DNA of 14,304 bases from JBEAOO01 sp041164825 (lineage in GTDB: Bacteria > Pseudomonadota > Gammaproteobacteria > Burkholderiales > Burkholderiaceae_C), in contig JBEAOO010000139.1 of NCBI GenBank assembly GCA_041164825.1, positions 1 through 14,304 on the forward strand, given 5' to 3'. The position numbers were made by a program, and so were the translations under genes. Positions 12,398-14,304 of this stretch are shown here, in pieces. Position 1 is the stretch's first letter. The number at the start of each line of letters is the position of its first letter. Under the pieces are notes generated by a model that saw only the letters and a program-made list of their open reading frames with translations, ran no database searches and was not told the origin of the DNA.

Positions 12398-13618
12398 ATG
12401 GACACGACCCCGCACTTTCCGATTTACATGGACTATGGCGCCACCAACCCGGTGGACCAGCGCGTTGTTGACGCGATGATTCCCTGGTTGCGCGAGCACT
12501 TCGGCAACCCCGCGTCGCGCAGCCACGCTTGGGGCTGGGAGGCGGAAGAAGCGGTCGAAAACGCGCGCATTCAAGTGGCCGAGCTGATCAACGCCGACCC
12601 GCGCGAGATCGTCTGGACCAGCGGCGCCACCGAGAGCAACAACCTCGCCATCAAGGGCGCGGCGCAGTTCTACAAAACCCGCGGCAAGCACATCATCACG
12701 GTCAAGACCGAGCACAAAGCCGTGCTCGACACCGTGCGCGAACTGGAGCGCCAGGGCTTTGACGCCACCTACCTCGATGTTGAGGAAGACGGCTTGCTCG
12801 ACATCGAGAAGTTGCGCGCGGCGATTCGCCCGGACACCATTCTGGTGTCGGTGATGTACGTGAACAACGAGATCGGCGTGATCCAAGACATCACCGCCAT
12901 CGGCAACTTGTGCCGCGAGCGCGGGATCATCTTCCATGTGGATGGCGCGCAAGCCACCGGCAAGGTCGCGATTGACATGGCGACGCTGCCGGTCGATTTG
13001 CTGAGCCTGGCCTCGCACAAGACCTACGGCCCCAAGGGCATCGGCGCGCTGTATGTGCGCCGCAAGCCGCGCATCCGCCTCGAAGCGCAGATGCACGGTG
13101 GTGGCCACGAGCGCGGCATGCGCTCGGGCACGCTGCCCACGCACCAGATCGTCGGCATGGGTGAGGCCTTCCGCATCGCCCGGGAAGAAATGGCGGCTGA
13201 GCTGGTGCGCGTGCGCGGCCTGCAGCAGCGCTTGATCCGCGGCTTGTCCGACATTGAGCAGACCTTTTTGAATGGCCACGCCGATCAGCGCGTGCCCCAC
13301 AACGTGAACATGTCGTTCAACTACGTGGAAGGCGAGTCGCTGATCATGGGCATCAAGGGCATCGCAGTGTCGTCGGGCTCGGCCTGCACCTCGGCCAGCC
13401 TGGAGCCCAGCTATGTGTTGCGCGCCATTGGCCGCAGCGATGAGCTGGCGCACTCGTCCTTGCGCATGACCATCGGCCGCTACACCACCGAAGAAGAGAT
13501 CGATTACGTGATCGCCACGCTCAAGACCACCGTGGCCAAGTTGCGCGAGCTCTCGCCCCTGTGGGACATGTACAAAGAAGGCATCGACATCAGCACCATT
13601 CAGTGGGCTGCACACTGA
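12398..13618 (+). CDS. iscS: Cysteine desulfurase IscS
   Basis: A 406-residue PLP enzyme that takes sulfur from cysteine and hands it to IscU and other acceptors. It starts MDTTPHFPIYMDYGATNPVD. The PLP lysine is K208 in SLASHKTYGPKG, the active-site cysteine C330 in SSGSACTSASLEPSYVLRAIG, and the conserved histidine H106 in KTEHKAVL with D182 in HVDGAQATGK; these match E. coli IscS numbering within two residues. The C-terminus (SPLWDMYKEGIDISTIQW) fits the IscU-docking tail of IscS. Length is normal for the family. The gene follows iscR by 86 bases with a hairpin between them and precedes iscU by 67 bases. The ribosome binding site is weak, so coupling to upstream structure could matter. Confidence 0.97.
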   Translation: MDTTPHFPIYMDYGATNPVDQRVVDAMIPWLREHFGNPASRSHAWGWEAEEAVENARIQVAELINADPREIVWTSGATESNNLAIKGAAQFYKTRGKHIITVKTEHKAVLDTVRELERQGFDATYLDVEEDGLLDIEKLRAAIRPDTILVSVMYVNNEIGVIQDITAIGNLCRERGIIFHVDGAQATGKVAIDMATLPVDLLSLASHKTYGPKGIGALYVRRKPRIRLEAQMHGGGHERGMRSGTLPTHQIVGMGEAFRIAREEMAAELVRVRGLQQRLIRGLSDIEQTFLNGHADQRVPHNVNMSFNYVEGESLIMGIKGIAVSSGSACTSASLEPSYVLRAIGRSDELAHSSLRMTIGRYTTEEEIDYVIATLKTTVAKLRELSPLWDMYKEGIDISTIQWAAH

Positions 13619-13685
13619 TGCAAGACCGCGTTGTCAGGCCCCTGCAGGCTTGATCACCGACCCTTGAGATTCTGGAGAATTCACC

Positions 13686-14087
13686 ATGGCATACAGCGAC
13701 AAGGTTGTTGAGCACTACGAAAACCCGCGCAATGTGGGCGGCTTTGACAAGGGCGACGAAGACGTCGGCACTGGGATGGTCGGCGCACCAGCCTGCGGCG
13801 ATGTGATGAAGCTGCAAATCAAGGTCAACCCGCAAACCGGGCTGATCGAGGACGCCAAGTTCAAGACCTATGGCTGCGGTTCGGCCATCGCCTCGAGCTC
13901 GCTGGTGACCGAGTGGGTCAAGGGCCGCTCGCTCGACGAAGCGCTGGCCATCAAGAACACGCAGATTGCCGAAGAGCTGGCGCTGCCGCCCGTCAAGATC
14001 CACTGCTCGATCTTGGCAGAAGACGCGATCAAGGCCGCTGTGAACGACTACAAGGCCAAACACGGCGCTGCTGCTGCGGAGCACTGA
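13686..14087 (+). CDS. iscU: Fe-S cluster scaffold protein IscU
   Basis: A 133-residue scaffold on which iron and sulfur are assembled into clusters before transfer. It starts MAYSDKVVEHYENPRNVGGFD. The ligands are all present: C37 and D39 in GAPACGDV, C64 in YGCGSAIASSS, and H106 with C107 in KIHCSILAEDA. The chaperone-binding motif LPPVK (100-104), recognised by HscA, is intact, so hscBA genes are expected further downstream. A good ribosome binding site (GGAG) lies just before the ATG. The C-terminal tail is Ala-rich. It is followed after three bases by iscA, so translation of the two is closely linked. Confidence 0.97.
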   Translation: MAYSDKVVEHYENPRNVGGFDKGDEDVGTGMVGAPACGDVMKLQIKVNPQTGLIEDAKFKTYGCGSAIASSSLVTEWVKGRSLDEALAIKNTQIAEELALPPVKIHCSILAEDAIKAAVNDYKAKHGAAAAEH

Positions 14088-14090
14088 GCC

Positions 14091-14304
14091 ATGGCCGTGA
14101 CCCTCACCGAAGCGGCGGCCCGCCATGTCACGCGCTATATCGGCAAGCGTGGCCGTGGCGTGGGCGTGCGCCTGGGCGTCAAAACCACCGGCTGCTCGGG
14201 CCTGGCCTACATGCTTGAGTACGCCGACGATGTGGCGCCGGAAGACGTGATCTTTGAGGACCACGGCGTGAAGGTGCTGATCGATCCGAAGAGCTTGCCC
14301 TACC
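14091..14304 (+). CDS. iscA: Fe-S cluster assembly protein IscA (partial, N-terminal 71 residues)
   Basis: The frame begins three bases after the iscU stop and runs off the right edge. The visible protein starts MAVTLTEAAARHVTRYIGKR and contains KTTGCSGLAYMLEYAD, the A-type carrier motif with the first cluster or iron ligand cysteine C35. The two C-terminal cysteines (C-G-C) of the family lie beyond the window. A-type carriers receive clusters from IscU and pass them to target enzymes. The ribosome binding site lies inside the end of iscU (GGAG). The order iscR-iscS-iscU-iscA favours IscA over the related ErpA. Confidence 0.93.
   Translation, partial: MAVTLTEAAARHVTRYIGKRGRGVGVRLGVKTTGCSGLAYMLEYADDVAPEDVIFEDHGVKVLIDPKSLPY

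Noticed and set aside
11969..13615. 548-residue open frame opposite iscR-iscS
   Set aside because: It spans two real genes and their gap on the other strand, and shows no domain features.

Overview
This window looks like chromosomal DNA of a high-GC betaproteobacterium of the Burkholderiales, most likely a Comamonadaceae member related to Hydrogenophaga, Acidovorax or Rhodoferax. That placement is inference from strong G/C third-position bias, an intracellular PHA depolymerase, the zapB-like/zapA/6S RNA/EVE order, an orphan RsxB next to Nth, and an iscR-iscS-iscU-iscA cluster whose proteins resemble betaproteobacterial forms. No transposase, integrase, phage gene, tRNA, rRNA or CRISPR array was seen.

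Layout: (1) 1-314, minus strand: start of a NarK/NasA-type nitrate/nitrite MFS transporter. (2) 315-642: a 328-base divergent region with RNA hairpins. (3) 643-1983, plus: an unusual soluble regulator that joins an ANTAR RNA-binding domain to a NarX/PilJ-like region with two P-box-like nitrate motifs. (4) 2250-3290, plus: a PAS-GGDEF protein with a degenerate active site but an intact-looking RxxD I-site. (5) 3524-5605, minus: EVE-domain protein, 6S RNA, ZapA, a ZapB-like coiled coil, and endonuclease III. (6) 5652-9367, minus: soluble RsxB-like ferredoxin protein, PHA depolymerase, and aromatic aminotransferase with a clear intrinsic terminator. (7) 9484-11601, plus: UvrB. (8) 11659-14304, plus: IscR-controlled isc operon, with iscA cut by the window end.

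The most interesting part is the left end. The divergent region, read in the transporter direction, encodes a hairpin with a six-base loop AACGAC. Its A at position 1 and G at position 4 match the loop rule for ANTAR target RNAs. A second copy of the hairpin's 5' arm lies 26 bases upstream and could compete for the same 3' arm, which is followed by TTTT. Together with the regulator's P-box motifs this suggests a one-protein circuit: cytoplasmic nitrate is bound by the NarX-like part, the ANTAR part binds the transporter leader RNA, and transcription of the transporter continues. This is inference. The second canonical ANTAR hairpin was not found.

The rest is mostly housekeeping. Nth and RsxB both carry 4Fe-4S clusters, and the isc operon would supply them. 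6S RNA is supported by a long closing stem pairing its two ends, and its position shows that the longest possible EVE reading frame starts too far upstream.
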